A stretch of 64,000 nucleotides of DNA from Streptomyces sp. NBC_01260 (GTDB lineage: Bacteria; Actinomycetota; Actinomycetes; Streptomycetales; Streptomycetaceae): NCBI RefSeq assembly GCF_036226405.1, contig NZ_CP108464.1, positions 6,696,001-6,760,000 of the forward strand. Direction: 5' to 3'. Numbering within the stretch: the first letter of the stretch is position 1; the number at the start of each line of letters is the position of its first letter. The position numbers were made by a program, and so were the translations under genes. Below, in pieces: positions 52,542-61,768 of the stretch. The notes below the pieces were generated by a model. That model made no database searches, was not told the DNA's origin, and saw only the letters and a list, made by a program, of their open reading frames with translations.

Positions 52542-54353
52542 CTATCCTGCCGCCTCGCCCGCCGCGGTGTCCGCAGGGGCCTGTGCCTCGGCCAGCGCGA
52601 CGGCCGTCCCCACCAGCCCGACGTGGCTGAAGGCCTGCGGGAAGTTGCCGAGCTGGCGCATGGCGGCGGTGTCGTACTCCTCGGCGAGCAGCCCCACGTC
52701 GTTGCGGAGCGCCAGCAGCCGCTCGAACAGTTCGGTGGCCTCCTCGGTGCGTCCGGTCATCCGCAACGCGTCCGCCAGCCAGAACGAGCAGGCCAGGAAC
52801 GCGCCCTCACCGCCGGGCAGCCCGTCGATCGAGGTGCCGTCGGTGCTGTAGCGGCGCACCAGCCCGTCGCTTCCCAGCTCGGCGCGGACGGCGTCCACCG
52901 TCCCGATGAGCCGCGGGTCGTCCGGCGGCAGGAAGCCGGTCCTGGCGATCAGGAGTGTCGCGGCGTCCAGGTTCCGTGACCCGTACGACTGGGTGAAGGT
53001 GTTGCGCACCGGGTCGTACCCCTTCTCGCACACCTCCCGGTGCACGGCGTCCCGCATCGCCCGCCAGCGGTCGGCGTCGCCGGTCAGTGACGGGTTCTCC
53101 TCCAGGCTGCGCACGGCGCGGTCGGCCGCCACCCAGGCCATCACCTTGGAGTGCACGAAGTGGCGGCGCTGGCCGCGGATTTCCCACAGCCCCTCGTCCG
53201 GCTCGCGCCAGGTGGACTCCAGGAAGCCGAGCAGGCTGAGCTGGATGTTCCAGGCGTGCGGTTTGTCGCCCAGGCCCGCCTCATGGGCCAGCCGGAGCGA
53301 GTCGATGACCTCCCCGTACACATCGAGCTGACGCTGGCGGACCGCGGCGTTGCCGATCCGGACCGGGGCGGAGCTCTCGTAACCGCGCAGCCATGTCAGC
53401 TCCGACTCGGGCAGTCTGCGCTCGCCCGCGAGCCCGTACATGATCTGCAGATCGGCCGGGTCCCCGGCGACGGCGCGCAGCAGCCAGTCCCGCCAGGCGC
53501 CGGCCTCCTCCAGATAGCCGGCCGAGATCAGCGCGCCGAGGGTGAGCGTGGAGTCCCGTAGCCAGCAGAAGCGGTAGTCCCAGTTCCGTACGCCGCCGAT
53601 CTCCTCCGGCAGCGAGGTGGTGGGGGCCGCCACGATGCCGCCGGTCGGACCGAAGGTGAGCGCCTTCAGGGTGATCAGTGAACGGATCACGGCCTCCCGG
53701 TAGGGCCCCTGGTACTTGCAGCGGGCGGACCACTCGGCCCAGTCGGACAGGGTGTTGTCCAGCGCCTCGAACGGATCGACGAGGTCGGGCCGGGGCGAGT
53801 GCGAGGGGTGCCAGGTCAGGACGAACGCCACCTGTTCCCCCGCGGAGACGCTGAACGAGGAGCAGGTGGAGAACTGCTGGCCCCAGGTCTTGACCGGCGG
53901 CTCGCTGCGCAGCCAGGCGGAGTCCGGCCCCGCGACCGCCACCCGGTGGCCCTGCGAGCGGCGCACCCAGGGCACGACCGAGCCGAAGTCGAAGCGCAGC
54001 CGGAGCACGGAGCTCATGTCGACGGTGCCGCTGACACCCTCGATGATCCGCATCACATCGGGTTCCTGGTCGCGCTGCGGCATGAAGTCGATGACCTTGA
54101 CCGTGCCGGTGCGGGTCTCCCAGAACGTCTCCAGGACGAGGGAGTCACCCGCGTAGGCGCGCCGGGTGCAGGTGTCCGCGCCCGTCGGCGCGATGCGCCA
54201 GTGGCCGTTGTCCTCCTCACCGAGCAGGGCGGCGAAGCAGGCGCCCGAGTCGAAGCGGGGCAGGCAGAGCCAGTCGACAGAACCGTTCTTTCCGACCAGG
54301 GCGGCTGTCTGGAGATCGCCGATGAGGGCGTAGTCCTCGATGAGTGGGGTCAC
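52542..54353 (-). CDS. Glycoside hydrolase family 15 protein (trehalase/glucoamylase-like)
   Basis: 603-aa alpha-glucosidase-fold protein. N-terminal beta domain: MTPLIEDYALIGDLQTAALVGKNGSVDWLCLPRFDSGACFAALLG. The (alpha/alpha)6 barrel has IVAAPTTSLPEEIGGVRNWDYRFCWLRDSTLTLGALISAGYLEEA, with a catalytic Glu region near GYLEEAGAW, and later DEGLWEIRGQRRHFVHSKVMAWVAADRAVR with the second acid. No signal peptide, so cytoplasmic. GH15 enzymes of actinobacteria often act as trehalases. GTG start at 54353. Confidence 0.95.
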   Translation of the reverse strand: MTPLIEDYALIGDLQTAALVGKNGSVDWLCLPRFDSGACFAALLGEEDNGHWRIAPTGADTCTRRAYAGDSLVLETFWETRTGTVKVIDFMPQRDQEPDVMRIIEGVSGTVDMSSVLRLRFDFGSVVPWVRRSQGHRVAVAGPDSAWLRSEPPVKTWGQQFSTCSSFSVSAGEQVAFVLTWHPSHSPRPDLVDPFEALDNTLSDWAEWSARCKYQGPYREAVIRSLITLKALTFGPTGGIVAAPTTSLPEEIGGVRNWDYRFCWLRDSTLTLGALISAGYLEEAGAWRDWLLRAVAGDPADLQIMYGLAGERRLPESELTWLRGYESSAPVRIGNAAVRQRQLDVYGEVIDSLRLAHEAGLGDKPHAWNIQLSLLGFLESTWREPDEGLWEIRGQRRHFVHSKVMAWVAADRAVRSLEENPSLTGDADRWRAMRDAVHREVCEKGYDPVRNTFTQSYGSRNLDAATLLIARTGFLPPDDPRLIGTVDAVRAELGSDGLVRRYSTDGTSIDGLPGGEGAFLACSFWLADALRMTGRTEEATELFERLLALRNDVGLLAEEYDTAAMRQLGNFPQAFSHVGLVGTAVALAEAQAPADTAAGEAAG

Positions 54354-54447
54354 GTTCTGGCGTGTTCCCGAACATGGCCCCCGCTAAGCAGCCGTTGTCC
54401 GACGTGAGGCGGGAGTCACCCCGGCGGGGGACGTTGCCGACACGCCG

Positions 54448-55287
54448 TCAGGCCTTCGCGGGCTCGGGCTTCCCGGGCTCCGCCGCGGCGCCCCCCGCTT
54501 CGGCGGCCGCGGCCGCTGCCGTCACCAGGTCGCGCTTCTCCCGGCGGGCCAGCACCACATAGCCGACCGGAACACCGGCGGCGAACAGCCACCACTGCAC
54601 GGCGTACGCCATGTGCGGGCCGATGGAGCTGTCGTCGGGGGCCTCGATCAGCTCGGGGGTGTCGCCGGACGGCACGGGCCCGGTCTGTTCCAGGTAGCCG
54701 CCGAGCACCGGCCGGGAGAGCAGCTTGGCCTGCTCGGCGCTGTTGATCAGCATCACCTGGCGGTCCGGCAGGTCCGAGAGGTCCTTGATACCGCTGCTGC
54801 CCGTCGTCTCGTCGGCCTTGAGCCGCCCGGTGACGGTCACTTCGCCCTTCGGTACGGCCGGCACGTCGGGGAAGGCGCGCTGGTCGTCGGCGGTGGGGAT
54901 CCAGCCACGGTTGATCATGACCGTGCCGCCGCCCTTGAGGTCGAACGGGACCAGCACATGGAAGCCGATGCTGCCGTCGGTGGCAGTCCTGCGCCGCACC
55001 ACGACCTCGTGCTTCTCGTCGTACGTCCCGGTGGCCTTCACCGCGCGCCAGTAGTCCGAGCGCGGAACGGTGTGGCCGGGCGAGGTGAGCGCGGCGACCG
55101 GAACCGGCTTCGCCTTGAGGTTGTGAGAGATCAGGGCGTTCTGCGCGACCTTGTGCTCATGCCGGTGCAGCTGCCAGAAGCCCAGCTCGATCATCGTGGG
55201 AATCATGACGAGGGCGAGGAGGGCGAGGATCAGCCACTGCCGTGTCAACAGGAAGCGGTACACCCCATGACGGTACAACTGCGTCAT
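54448..55287 (-). CDS. SURF1-family cytochrome oxidase assembly protein
   Basis: 279-aa membrane protein with the two-helix SURF1 layout. The N-terminal helix (about 17-38, LILALLALVMIPTMIELGFWQLHRHEHK) is followed by an extracytoplasmic domain (VGFHVLVPFDLKGGGTVMINRGWIPTA; VTVTGRLK) and a C-terminal helix (HMAYAVQWWLFAAGVPVGYVVLARREKRDL). SURF1 assists heme-copper oxidase maturation. The start could also be GTG 55263. It shares a gene-dense strand with GH15 and the Zn-binding protein. Confidence 0.93.
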   Translation of the reverse strand: MTQLYRHGVYRFLLTRQWLILALLALVMIPTMIELGFWQLHRHEHKVAQNALISHNLKAKPVPVAALTSPGHTVPRSDYWRAVKATGTYDEKHEVVVRRRTATDGSIGFHVLVPFDLKGGGTVMINRGWIPTADDQRAFPDVPAVPKGEVTVTGRLKADETTGSSGIKDLSDLPDRQVMLINSAEQAKLLSRPVLGGYLEQTGPVPSGDTPELIEAPDDSSIGPHMAYAVQWWLFAAGVPVGYVVLARREKRDLVTAAAAAAEAGGAAAEPGKPEPAKA

Positions 55288-55334
55288 GGGGTGCATCGCG
55301 CAGGGGGTGGGGGAAGGGGGCCGGCGCCCGGTGC

Positions 55335-55568
55335 TCAGACTTTGTCGATGATGCCCACCTTCCCCTCCGCGCGGGCGCAGTGACCGCCGCAGAACCAGTG
55401 CCCGTCGACCTCGACGCCCTGGCCGATGACCTGGACCCGGCAGTGCTCACAGATCGGCGCCATCCGGTGAATGGCGCAGGAGAAGCAGTCGAAGACGTGC
55501 ACCGCGCCCTGCGCGTGCACTTCGAAGGACATCCCGTAGTCGTTTCCGCATACCTCGCAACGTGCCAT
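55335..55568 (-). CDS. Small zinc-binding cysteine-rich protein
   Basis: 77-aa protein with several Cys/His pairs: MARCEVCGNDYGMSFEVHAQGAVHVFDCFSCAIHRMAPICEHCRVQVIGQGVEVDGHWFCGGHCAR. The CxxC...CxxC...HxxxxxCxxC...CxxHC layout predicts two zinc knuckles. It is a single domain; a common Streptomyces hypothetical. Downstream of the DEDDh nuclease gene and just upstream of SURF1. Role unknown. Confidence 0.9.
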   Translation of the reverse strand: MARCEVCGNDYGMSFEVHAQGAVHVFDCFSCAIHRMAPICEHCRVQVIGQGVEVDGHWFCGGHCARAEGKVGIIDKV

Positions 55569-55649
55569 GCGCCACAGGGTGGGACGCGAGGGCGGCGGCG
55601 GGCGAGCGGTGGGCGGGCGAGTCGCCCCCGGTTCACTCCGATGACCGCG

Positions 55650-56624
55650 CTACCCCTTCGACGCCGCGGCCACGTCCCGCAGGAGATGGGTGAACGCGCT
55701 CTCCTCCAGGATCGGGGTGCCGAACGACTTGGCCTTCACCGTCTTGGACGTCGCCGCGTCCGGGTCGTTGGTGACGAGCAGACTGGTCAGCCGGGAGACG
55801 CTGGTCGCCACATGCAGCCCGGCCTCCACCGCCCGGTCCTCCAGCAGCTCGCGGTCGATCGAGGTGTCCCCGGAGAACGCCACCCGCATGCCCTGCATGA
55901 GAGGTTTGTCCTTCTCGTACCGCCCCGGATTCGGATACGGGCAGGCCGGACGCTTGCGCGAGGGGCGCCAGCTGGTCTGGCCGCCGTACGAGGCCTGGTG
56001 GCCGACCCGCGGGGTGACGGGGGAGTCCGACCACTCGGTCAGCGGCCGGCATTCCAGCAGTGGCAGCCGCAGCCCGCCGTCCGCCGCCGCGTGCAGACTC
56101 GGGCGGAACGCCTCGGCCAGCACCCGGGCATCGTCCAGCGCGTGGTGCGCGCGCTGCTGCACGACCCCGAAGTGCGCGGCCAGCGACTCCAGCTTGTGGT
56201 TGGGCAGCGGCAGCCGCAGCTCCTTGGAGAGCGCGATGGTGCACAGCCGCTGCTGGACCGGGGCGATCACCGAGGCCCGCGCGTACTCCCGGGCGAGCAT
56301 CGACCAGTCGAAGGCGGCGTTGTGCGCGACCAGCACGCGGTCGGCGAGCCGCTCGGAGAGCTGGGCGGCGACCTCCGGGAAGAGCGGGGCGCCTTCGAGG
56401 ACATCACTGGTCAGCCCGTGAATCCACACGGGGCCGGGGTCCCGCTCCGGGTTGACCAGGGTGTACCAGTGGTCCTCGACGTTTCCCTGTGCGTCCAGGC
56501 GGTAGACGGCGGCGGAGATGATCCGGTCGTCCCGTGCGAGTCCGGTGGTCTCCACGTCGACGACCGCGTACCCCTGCGGGTAGGCGGTCGGCCACGGTGC
56601 TGCGGTCTGGCGGTCGTCGAGCAT
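55650..56624 (-). CDS. DEDDh 3'-5' exonuclease with C-terminal BRCT domain
   Basis: 324-aa protein with an RNase T/PolIII-epsilon-like nuclease domain. ExoI YAVVDVETTGLARDDRIISAAVYRL, ExoII LVAHNAAFDWSMLAREY and ExoIII HHALDDARVLAEAF give the DEDDh set. The BRCT domain follows in the C-terminal third: MRVAFSGDTSIDRELLEDRAVEAGLHVATSVSRLTSLLVTNDP...KSFGTPILEESAFTHLL. Likely acts in DNA repair or proofreading. ATG at 56624 is chosen because longer readings are Arg-rich. Single gene convergent with none nearby. Confidence 0.95.
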   Translation of the reverse strand: MLDDRQTAAPWPTAYPQGYAVVDVETTGLARDDRIISAAVYRLDAQGNVEDHWYTLVNPERDPGPVWIHGLTSDVLEGAPLFPEVAAQLSERLADRVLVAHNAAFDWSMLAREYARASVIAPVQQRLCTIALSKELRLPLPNHKLESLAAHFGVVQQRAHHALDDARVLAEAFRPSLHAAADGGLRLPLLECRPLTEWSDSPVTPRVGHQASYGGQTSWRPSRKRPACPYPNPGRYEKDKPLMQGMRVAFSGDTSIDRELLEDRAVEAGLHVATSVSRLTSLLVTNDPDAATSKTVKAKSFGTPILEESAFTHLLRDVAAASKG

Positions 56625-56659
56625 GGTCACAGAGAATACGGGCCGCGACCGACAGTCCC

Positions 56660-57346
56660 CTATTCGGCCGTCACCCCCGGGCCCTGTCCGGGGGATCGGC
56701 GCTCCTGCGAGGAGCCTGCCAGCAGCCCGTCCACCAGCGCCCGTACGGAGGTGGCGAACAGCCGGTCCGGGTCGGCGGGCCGGGTCAGTGCCCGGGCCAG
56801 TGCCGGATCGCCGCCGGCCGTCGACTCGCTCCACAGATCGCCCTCGGCCGGTGACTGGACGGGGGAGCGTTCCCGGTTGCGCTCCACGAGCAGGAAGCCG
56901 ACGGTGTGGAACTGCACCGAGCGGACCGCGGCCGCCGCCCGTGCGCCGCGGAGCCCGGCGGCGTGCACCTCGTGGACCAGCGCCTGTTGCGCCGGCAGGA
57001 ACATCCGTTCCGTCAGTCCCCGTTCGTGGACCATCGCGATCAGGTGCGGGCGGGCGCGCAGTTCGCGGCGCAGCCCGCGGGCCACGGAGACGATCCGGGC
57101 GGCCGGGGCCCGGCCGGTGGGGCGCAGGGTGCCCATCTCCTGGACGGTGCGCTCGACGAGGGCGTCCAGCAGGGACTCGCGGTTGCCCACGTGCCAGTAG
57201 ATCGAGGTGACGGCGGTGCCCAGTCCGGCAGCCAGCTTGCGCATGGTGAGGGCCTGCGGACCGTGCTGCCGCACCAGTGCGGCGGCGGTCGCGAGGACCT
57301 CCTCGCGGGTCAGCGCCGATCGAGCCACAGCTCCTCCAGTTTCCAT
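56660..57346 (-). CDS. TetR-family transcriptional regulator
   Basis: 228-aa regulator. N-terminal TetR HTH: LTREEVLATAAALVRQHGPQALTMRKLAAGLGTAVTSIYWHVGNRESLLDALV. The C-terminal ligand domain is diverged, as usual. The ATG at 57346 sits inside one of two TAAC-N3-GTTA palindromes shared with the divergent operon, so it likely represses itself and the acetoacetate-decarboxylase-like operon. Confidence 0.94.
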   Translation of the reverse strand: METGGAVARSALTREEVLATAAALVRQHGPQALTMRKLAAGLGTAVTSIYWHVGNRESLLDALVERTVQEMGTLRPTGRAPAARIVSVARGLRRELRARPHLIAMVHERGLTERMFLPAQQALVHEVHAAGLRGARAAAAVRSVQFHTVGFLLVERNRERSPVQSPAEGDLWSESTAGGDPALARALTRPADPDRLFATSVRALVDGLLAGSSQERRSPGQGPGVTAE

Positions 57347-57404
57347 AACTCCGTTACACGCATGCCTATTTACCCTTCATCGTCTCCGGTGTAACTGTGT
57401 TACA
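57346..57404. promoter_or_regulatory. Paired TetR operators between divergent genes
   Basis: TAAC-TCC-GTTA at 57346-57356 and TGTAAC-TGT-GTTACA at 57390-57404 share the palindrome TAAC-N3-GTTA. One covers the TetR start codon, the other lies 50 bases before the operon start. Confidence 0.7.
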
Positions 57405-57453
57405 GAGCCCGGCGGAGAGCCGGGACACGGACGACCGAGAAGGGTGGCACCGC

Positions 57454-58254
57454 ATGGCACGGGTACGGTACGGCGCGCGCACCGAGGCCGAGATCGCGGC
57501 ATCCCGCGAGGCCCGCTCCAGGCTCCCCGACATCTGGTCCACCGGCGTCACCGCCGTCTGGGAGAGCGACCCCGACGCGGTGGCGGCCGTCCTCCCGCCG
57601 CCCCTGAAACCCTCCGGACGCCCGCTCGTCCGGGCCAGCGTCAGCAAGGTCGATCTGCCCGGCTATCCGCTCGGCGCGGGCTCCGTCGCCGTCGCCGCCG
57701 TCCATGACGGGCAGGAGGGCTGGTATCCGCTGGTCATGCCGATGACCCACGAACGGGCGCTGACCGGCGGCCGCGAGGTGTTCGGCGAACCGAAGAAGCT
57801 CGGCGAGGTGAGCGTCGAACGCGAGGGTCTCGTCGTCCGGGCCCGCCTGGCCCGCCACGGCATCGCCTTCGTCGAGATCCGCGGCGCGGTCGACGGACCG
57901 CTGCCGCTGCCCGAGCCGGTCACGAAGCTCGACTTCTACTTCAAGTTCCTGCCCGCCGTGGACGGCGAGGGCTTCGACTCCGGCCCCGTACTGATCCACT
58001 GCACCCGCAACGAGAAGGTCCGCAGGCTGGAGCGGATCACCGGCGACGTGGTGCTGCGCGAGTCGATGTACGACCCGGTCGCCGACCTCCCCGTCCGCAG
58101 GCTGATCGACCTCACCATCGGCGAGAAGACCAGCGACCAGCAGGGACGGGCCGTGGAGCGGGTCAGCGCCGACGCGCTGCTGCCGTACGTCCACCAGCGC
58201 TACGACGATCCGCAGCAGATCCACGACGGCCCGCCCGAGGGGAGCGTCCGATGA
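57454..58254 (+). CDS. Acetoacetate decarboxylase-like protein
   Basis: 266-aa protein of the acetoacetate decarboxylase fold. Signs: [100 protein letters not shown]. The [12 protein letters not shown] segment holds the Lys pair equivalent to the Schiff-base lysine of the family. Start ATG 57454. First gene of a four-gene operon; ADC-like proteins in such operons also act as dehydratases or aldolases, so decarboxylation is not assured. Confidence 0.9.
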   Translation: MARVRYGARTEAEIAASREARSRLPDIWSTGVTAVWESDPDAVAAVLPPPLKPSGRPLVRASVSKVDLPGYPLGAGSVAVAAVHDGQEGWYPLVMPMTHERALTGGREVFGEPKKLGEVSVEREGLVVRARLARHGIAFVEIRGAVDGPLPLPEPVTKLDFYFKFLPAVDGEGFDSGPVLIHCTRNEKVRRLERITGDVVLRESMYDPVADLPVRRLIDLTIGEKTSDQQGRAVERVSADALLPYVHQRYDDPQQIHDGPPEGSVR

Positions 58255-59135
58255 GGCTGGAGGAGGGCCAGACCGCCGTCGTCACCGGCGCCGCGAGCGG
58301 TATCGGCCTCGCGATGGCCCGCCGGTTCGCGGCCGAGGGGATGAACGTCGTGCTCGCCGACGTGGAGGAGGGCGCGCTCGACAAGGCCGCCGGTGAACTG
58401 CGCGAGGACGGGGCACGGGTGCTGGCCCGGGCCGTCGACGTCAGCGAACGGGACTCCGTACAGGCGCTGGCCGAGGCCGCCTACGACGCCTTCGGCGCCG
58501 TGCACGTGCTGTGCAACAACGCCGGCGTCGGATCGGGCGCCGAGGGCCGGATGTGGGAGCACGAGCCGAACGACTGGAAGTGGGCCTTCGCGGTCAATGT
58601 GTGGGGTGTCTTCCACGGCATCCAGGCCTTCGTGCCGCGCATGCTCGCGGGCGGCGCCCCCGGCCATGTCGTCAACACCTCCTCCGGCGACGGCGGGATC
58701 GCCCCGCTGCCCACCGCCTCCGTGTACGCGGTCACCAAGTCCGCAGTCGTCACCATGACCGAATCGCTTTACGCGCACCTTCGGGCGGAGGACGCGGCGG
58801 TCGGCGCCTCGGTCCTTTTCCCCGGCCCGCACATGCTCCGCACCGGACTGTGGGAGTCGCACCGCAACCGCCCCGAGCGGTACGCCAAGGAGCGGCCGCG
58901 CAGGACCCCGTACCGCAGCCTCGGCCAGTGGGAGGCGGCCATGAGGTCGGCCGGCCACGACGTGGAGTTCACGCCGGTGGAGGAGGTCGCGCAGACCGTC
59001 GTGGACGGCATCCTCGCCGACCGCTTCTGGATGCTGCCGGACAGCGAGCACAGCGACCGGCAGATCCGCGCCAGGTCGCAGTCGATGCTCGACCGGGCCA
59101 ACCCGTCGTACCTGGAAAGTTTCGTACTCGACTGA
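58251..59135 (+). CDS. SDR-family oxidoreductase
   Basis: 294-aa NAD(P)-dependent dehydrogenase: [29 protein letters not shown], catalytic Ser-Tyr-Lys in [38 protein letters not shown], and a longer C terminus with [25 protein letters not shown]. Its ATG overlaps the ADC stop (ATGA). It resembles SDRs of steroid or terpenoid catabolic operons; the substrate is unknown. Confidence 0.95.
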   Translation: MRLEEGQTAVVTGAASGIGLAMARRFAAEGMNVVLADVEEGALDKAAGELREDGARVLARAVDVSERDSVQALAEAAYDAFGAVHVLCNNAGVGSGAEGRMWEHEPNDWKWAFAVNVWGVFHGIQAFVPRMLAGGAPGHVVNTSSGDGGIAPLPTASVYAVTKSAVVTMTESLYAHLRAEDAAVGASVLFPGPHMLRTGLWESHRNRPERYAKERPRRTPYRSLGQWEAAMRSAGHDVEFTPVEEVAQTVVDGILADRFWMLPDSEHSDRQIRARSQSMLDRANPSYLESFVLD

Positions 59136-59145
59136 GGACCCAGCG

Positions 59146-60423
59146 ATGACCGACGATCCGTACCTGATCATCTCCTCCGACTGCCACGCCGGACTGCCCA
59201 CCGAGGAGTACCGGCCCTACCTCGACAGCCGCTTCCACCGGGAGTTCGACGACTTCCTCGCCGGCCGCGACCGCCGCCGCGAGGAGATGACCCGCCTCGG
59301 GGTCCGCAACGAGGCCTTCGCCGACAAGTGGTTCCAGGACAACGAGGAAGGCCTCAGGGGCGGCTGGGACAGTACGCAGCGGCTCAAGGAACTCGACGGC
59401 GACGGGGTGGCGGCCGAGGTCGTCTTCCCCGACGCGGACGCCGTGGACAGCCGCACCGCGGCCCCCTTCGGCGTCGGCCTCGGCCTCTCCGGCGACCAGG
59501 ACCCGGAGCTGGGCATGGCCGGCGCGCAGGCCCACAACCGCTGGCTCGCCGACTTCGTCTCGCAGCACCCCGAACGTCACTGCGGGGTCGCCCTGCTGCC
59601 CGTCACGGGCGAGACCGACCGGGTCGTCGCCGAGATCCACCGGGCGAAGGAGTCGGGCCTCGGCGCCCTGATGATCCCCTCCATGTGGGTGGACAAGGCC
59701 CCGTACCACGACCGCCGCTACGACCCCGTCTGGGCGGCCGCCGCCGAGACCGGGATGCCGATCGTCACCCACTCGGGCGCGGCACCCCGCCACGAGTACG
59801 GCGACCACCTCGGCATCTACGTCTCCGAGGTCACCTGGTGGCCGTCCCGCCCGCTCTGGTTCCTCCTCTGGTCGGGCGCCTTCGAACGCCATCCCGGGCT
59901 GAAGTTCGGCGTCGCGGAGTCCGGCTGCTGGTGGCTGCCGAACCTCCTGTGGTTCATGGACCGCCTCTACCTCGGCGCCCACGGCGGCAAGAAGCTCTCC
60001 CCGTTCGCCGAGCTGAAGCGCCCGCCGCACGAGTACCTCGACCGCCAGGTGTTCATCTGCGCCACCAACACCAAACGCCGCGAGCTCGCCCAGCGGTACG
60101 AGATCGGCGTCGACAACATCCTGTGGGGCAGCGACTTCCCGCACCCCGAGGGCACCTGGCCGAACACCGCGAACTGGCTGCGCACCACCTTCCACGACAT
60201 CCCCGTCACCGAGACCCGCCGGATGCTGGGCCTGGCCGCCGCCGAGGTCTTCGGCTTCGACACGGAAAAGCTGGCCCCGCTCGCCGCGCGCATCGGCCCC
60301 ACCCCCGCCGACCTGGGCCAGAGCGCCGACCAGAGCGCGGTCGAGGCATCCTGGGCGCGCTCGCGCGAGGTCGGCAGGCACTGGCTGACCGACCACGACT
60401 TCCCGGTCCTGGGGGCGTCGTGA
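59146..60423 (+). CDS. Amidohydrolase (ACMSD-type TIM-barrel metal-dependent hydrolase)
   Basis: 425-aa amidohydrolase_2 protein. The HxH-like start is DCHAG (LIISSDCHAGLPTEEYRPYLD). Further metal residues lie in HSGAAPRHEYGDHLG and the C-terminal Asp in ILWGSDFPHPEGTW. GAGGA precedes the ATG. It is the first of two tandem paralogues in the operon. In ACMSD-type enzymes the reaction is decarboxylation or C-C hydrolysis of ring-cleavage products, which fits a catabolic operon with an ADC-like protein and an SDR. Confidence 0.92.
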   Translation: MTDDPYLIISSDCHAGLPTEEYRPYLDSRFHREFDDFLAGRDRRREEMTRLGVRNEAFADKWFQDNEEGLRGGWDSTQRLKELDGDGVAAEVVFPDADAVDSRTAAPFGVGLGLSGDQDPELGMAGAQAHNRWLADFVSQHPERHCGVALLPVTGETDRVVAEIHRAKESGLGALMIPSMWVDKAPYHDRRYDPVWAAAAETGMPIVTHSGAAPRHEYGDHLGIYVSEVTWWPSRPLWFLLWSGAFERHPGLKFGVAESGCWWLPNLLWFMDRLYLGAHGGKKLSPFAELKRPPHEYLDRQVFICATNTKRRELAQRYEIGVDNILWGSDFPHPEGTWPNTANWLRTTFHDIPVTETRRMLGLAAAEVFGFDTEKLAPLAARIGPTPADLGQSADQSAVEASWARSREVGRHWLTDHDFPVLGAS

Positions 60424-61688
60424 CGGGCCCCGAGGGCGTCGTGACGCAGCCGGGGGGCGCCCCGGCGGACCGCTACACGGTCATCTCCGCCGACTGCCAC
60501 GCCGGCGCCGACCTCCTCGACTACCGGCCGTACCTGGAGTCGGAGCACCACGACGACTTCGACGCCTGGGCGGCCGGCTACGTCAACCCGTACGAGGACC
60601 TGGTGGCCGACACCGCCGACCGCAACTGGAACTCGGCCCGCAGGCTCGCCGACCAGGAGGCGGACGGCATTGTCGCCGAGGTCGTCTTCCCCAACACCAT
60701 CCCGCCCTTCTTCCCCTCCGCCTCCCTGATGGCCCCCGCCCCCTCCCGGGCGGAGTACGAACAGCGCTGGGCCGGGCTGCGCGCCCACAACCGCTGGCTC
60801 GCCGACTTCTGCGCGGCCGCGCCCGGCAGGCGTGCGGGCGTCGCGCAGATCCTCCTGAACGACCCGGCCGAGGCGGCCCGCGAGGTCCGCCGCACCAAGG
60901 AGGCCGGACTCACCGGCGGCATCCTGCTGCCCGGCGCCCCACCGGGCTCCGGCGTCCCGGAGCTGCACTCCCCGGTGTACGACCCGCTCTGGGCGGTCTG
61001 CGCGGAGCTGGACGTACCGGTCAACCACCACGGCGGCTCCGCCTCCCCGCCGCTGGGCGACGAACCGGCGGCCCGCGCCGTCTTCATGGTGGAGACCACC
61101 TGGTTCTCGCACCGGGCCCTGTGGCACCTGATCTTCGGCGGGGCGTTCCGCCGCCATCCCGGGCTGAGGCTCGTCCTCACCGAACAGGGTTCCGGCTGGA
61201 TCCCGGGCATCATGGACATGCTCGACTACTACCACGGCCGACTCGTCGCGTCGGCCTCCCGGGCAGCCACGGCGGAGTCCAAGTTCGGTGCGGGACTGGC
61301 CGGTTCGATGGGCGCGAGCCCCAGCGAGGTATGGCGCGAGAACTGCTACGTGGGCGCCAGCTTCATGCGCCCGCACGAGGTGCCACTGCGCGACCGGATC
61401 GGCCTCGACAAGATCATGTGGGGCAGCGACTACCCGCACGACGAGGGCACCGCCCCGTACTCACGCGAAGGCCTGCGGATCGCGTACGCCGGGCTGCCGC
61501 CCGCCGAGATCGCGGCCATGGCGGGCGGTAACGCGGCCCGCGTCTACGGATTCGACCTGGCCGCCCTGGACCGGATCGCCGCCACCGTCGGCCCGACGGT
61601 CCAGGAGATCGCCGAACCCCTGAAGGAGGTCCCCGCGGGCGCGACCAGTCCCGCGTTCGCGCCGGGCGGGTCGGTACGCGTCTGGTGA
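60420..61688 (+). CDS. Second amidohydrolase, tandem paralogue
   Basis: 422-aa paralogue of the preceding gene, with the same DCHAG start (VISADCHAGADLLDYRPYLE), HHGGSASPPLGDE in mid-sequence and the C-terminal IMWGSDYPHDEGTAPYS. The N-terminal 17 residues are Pro/Gly-rich. GTG overlaps the previous stop (GTGA). The two may form a heteromer or act on related substrates; no data decide. Confidence 0.92.
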   Translation: MTGPEGVVTQPGGAPADRYTVISADCHAGADLLDYRPYLESEHHDDFDAWAAGYVNPYEDLVADTADRNWNSARRLADQEADGIVAEVVFPNTIPPFFPSASLMAPAPSRAEYEQRWAGLRAHNRWLADFCAAAPGRRAGVAQILLNDPAEAAREVRRTKEAGLTGGILLPGAPPGSGVPELHSPVYDPLWAVCAELDVPVNHHGGSASPPLGDEPAARAVFMVETTWFSHRALWHLIFGGAFRRHPGLRLVLTEQGSGWIPGIMDMLDYYHGRLVASASRAATAESKFGAGLAGSMGASPSEVWRENCYVGASFMRPHEVPLRDRIGLDKIMWGSDYPHDEGTAPYSREGLRIAYAGLPPAEIAAMAGGNAARVYGFDLAALDRIAATVGPTVQEIAEPLKEVPAGATSPAFAPGGSVRVW

Positions 61689-61704
61689 CACGGCGAGGGG
61701 CTTT

Positions 61705-61741
61705 CGTTTGGACCGGGCGCGAGCCCAGCCTGATCCAAACG
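61705..61741. repeat. Inverted repeat between the amidohydrolase operon and the VIT1-like gene
   Basis: CGTTTGGA (61705-61712) and TCCAAACG (61734-61741) form an exact 8-bp inverted repeat with a 21-nt spacer, 28 bases before the transporter ATG. It could be an operator or part of a terminator; the AT content of the arms favours a regulator site. Confidence 0.5.
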
Positions 61742-61768
61742 AGAGGCACCAGGTGGGATTATCACCGG

